Shown here piece after piece: positions 4,675-5,596 of a DNA stretch of 5,596 nucleotides; within the stretch, counting starts at the first letter, position 1, and the number at the start of each line of letters is the position of its first letter. The stretch covers positions 1 to 5,596 of the forward strand of contig JACZVE010000233.1 of assembly GCA_022572825.1 (NCBI GenBank), read 5' to 3'. The position numbers and the translations under genes are program-made. The stretch comes from SAR324 cluster bacterium (GTDB lineage Bacteria > SAR324 > JACQKK01). Below the pieces are notes generated by a model. The model worked only from the letters and a program-made list of their open reading frames with translations. It had not been told where the DNA came from and ran no database searches.

Positions 4675-5596
4675 TCACTCACCCCCGATCTCCGCCCCAT
4701 GAGGTATCGTCCGATCGTCAACCTCCTGCCTCGCCCGACGCCAGGGTGCGAAAGGCGCGAGCAACGCCGGCCCGTCGAAGGTTTTCCAGGGATGGCCGGT
4801 CGCCACTATGTCCAGCACGCTTTCCGCAACTTCCGGCCATTTGCGCATGCCCCACAACAACAGCTCGCTTCCCGGCGACGTACGAATAGCCAATCGAAAT
4901 ATTTTATCAAAGTTGCTGAAATGCTGGAACAAAATTCTGCGCCCCGTATCGAATTGCCGCTCCCAGAGCGCCTTGCGGGTCGGCTCGCCGAACATGCGCT
5001 CCACGGTTTCCGCAGCGAGCAACGCCGAGCTCAGCGCCATGGAAATCCCCACCCCGAGACAGGGGTCCACCCCTCCGCCCGCGTCTCCAACCAGCAGCAT
5101 GCCCCCCACGTGGTAGTGCCGGGGCGCAAACAACGGGTGCCACCAGCCCATCTGCCCGGTAACGGGACTGGCACCGCGGAACAGGTCTGCGAAGGGCGAT
5201 TCGCGCAGGAAACGGTCGTACTTGCGCACGATGGCCGCGTACCCTGACCGGTCCGTCATGGTGGTGGCGACAAACTCGCCGCCGCCCACGGGCGTGAGGT
5301 AGACATCGTATGGCGCGAACAGGCCCACGCGCACCGTCGCCGAGGGCGCCGCACCCGCACTGCGATAGTGAAGGCGCAGGGCCATGCGCTCGCCCCGTGG
5401 CCGCATGGTCAGGCCGGCGCGGCGGGCCAGACCGGAATGCACGCCGTCCGCCGCGATTACCACCGCCGCGCGATAGTCGCACCGCAAACCCCGCACGCCG
5501 GCGATCCGGTTTTCTTCCCAGATCAAGCCGCGCACCGTGTCTCCGAAATGACTCACCGTGCCTTGGCGGCACGTCCCCCGATGAAGCGCGGCGCTG
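4675..5596 (-). CDS. FAD-dependent oxidoreductase, geranylgeranyl-reductase/PHBH-like superfamily (partial, N-terminus outside window)
   Basis: Only the C-terminal ~307 residues are in the window. The reading frame stays open to the right edge, with 13 further codons upstream of a GTG at 5554-5556, so that GTG is probably internal. The N-terminal FAD-binding GxGxxG is missing and must lie beyond the window. Two superfamily signatures are present: ADGVHSGL (5428-5451), the DG motif of flavoprotein hydroxylases, and LLVGDAGGGVDPCLGVGI (within about 5047-5097), the GD motif contacting the FAD ribityl chain, with the DPxxGxGI form also seen in geranylgeranyl-reductase-like proteins. The region between would be the substrate-binding sheet. 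It has no obvious membrane segment. The substrate is unknown: a lipid or isoprenoid double bond, or hydroxylation of an aromatic, are both possible. It lies 21 bases upstream of fabI, probably in the same transcript. An AT-rich codon cluster sits at about 4886-4940. Confidence 0.85.
   Translation of the reverse strand, partial: SAALHRGTCRQGTVSHFGDTVRGLIWEENRIAGVRGLRCDYRAAVVIAADGVHSGLARRAGLTMRPRGERMALRLHYRSAGAAPSATVRVGLFAPYDVYLTPVGGGEFVATTMTDRSGYAAIVRKYDRFLRESPFADLFRGASPVTGQMGWWHPLFAPRHYHVGGMLLVGDAGGGVDPCLGVGISMALSSALLAAETVERMFGEPTRKALWERQFDTGRRILFQHFSNFDKIFRLAIRTSPGSELLLWGMRKWPEVAESVLDIVATGHPWKTFDGPALLAPFAPWRRARQEVDDRTIPHGAEIGGE

Noticed and set aside
4375..5247. Plus-strand open frame (290 codons) opposite fabI and the flavoprotein.
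   Set aside because: Antisense to conserved coding sequence, no motif, low-complexity composition.
5554..5556. GTG as the start of the FAD oxidoreductase.
   Set aside because: The frame is open for 13 more codons to the window edge, and starting here would remove the FAD-binding GxGxxG fold that the family needs.
1..5596. A dedicated biosynthetic cluster (for example a deazapurine product) built on queF and purF.
   Set aside because: No queC/D/E, GTP cyclohydrolase, transporter or tailoring gene set is present, and dapB and fabI do not fit such a pathway; a mixed housekeeping operon explains the window better.

Overview
The window is a GC-rich (about 60% or more by eye) bacterial segment that is almost entirely coding. 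All six genes I can support lie on the minus strand. In transcription order (right to left) they are: the 3' part of an FAD-dependent oxidoreductase that runs off the right edge; an enoyl-ACP reductase (FabI family); the queuosine enzyme QueF; dihydrodipicolinate reductase DapB; a protein of unknown function with a C-terminal J domain; and an amidophosphoribosyltransferase (PurF) whose stop codon is the first triplet of the window. No gap exceeds 81 bases. I saw no RNA gene, insertion sequence, CRISPR array or long repeat.

The intergenic distances are 21, 3, 12, 36 and 81 bases, so at least the first four genes probably form one transcription unit. queF begins three bases after the fabI stop and has no visible Shine-Dalgarno (SD) sequence, which suggests translational coupling. 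fabI and dapB have recognisable SD sequences. The 81-base gap before purF is the only one with room for regulation. It holds short inverted repeats but no convincing promoter or terminator.

The organism cannot be named from this window. The genes point to a free-living bacterium with lysine/diaminopimelate synthesis (DapB), type II fatty acid synthesis (FabI), queuosine tRNA modification (QueF) and de novo purine synthesis (PurF). DapB is the short form (244 residues, close to the actinobacterial length). PurF is the Bacillus-like type, with a short propeptide and four putative [4Fe-4S] cysteines. QueF is the short unimodular type. I infer no phylum from this mixture.

The operon looks like a mixed housekeeping group and not a dedicated pathway. 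The least ordinary parts are the J-domain protein, whose first ~290 residues I do not recognise; the FabI, which differs from consensus at several active-site positions and sits beside a flavoprotein of the geranylgeranyl-reductase-like superfamily; and the PurF, with an unusual residue in its glutaminase RGQ motif. I did not find clear evidence of a previously undescribed system.
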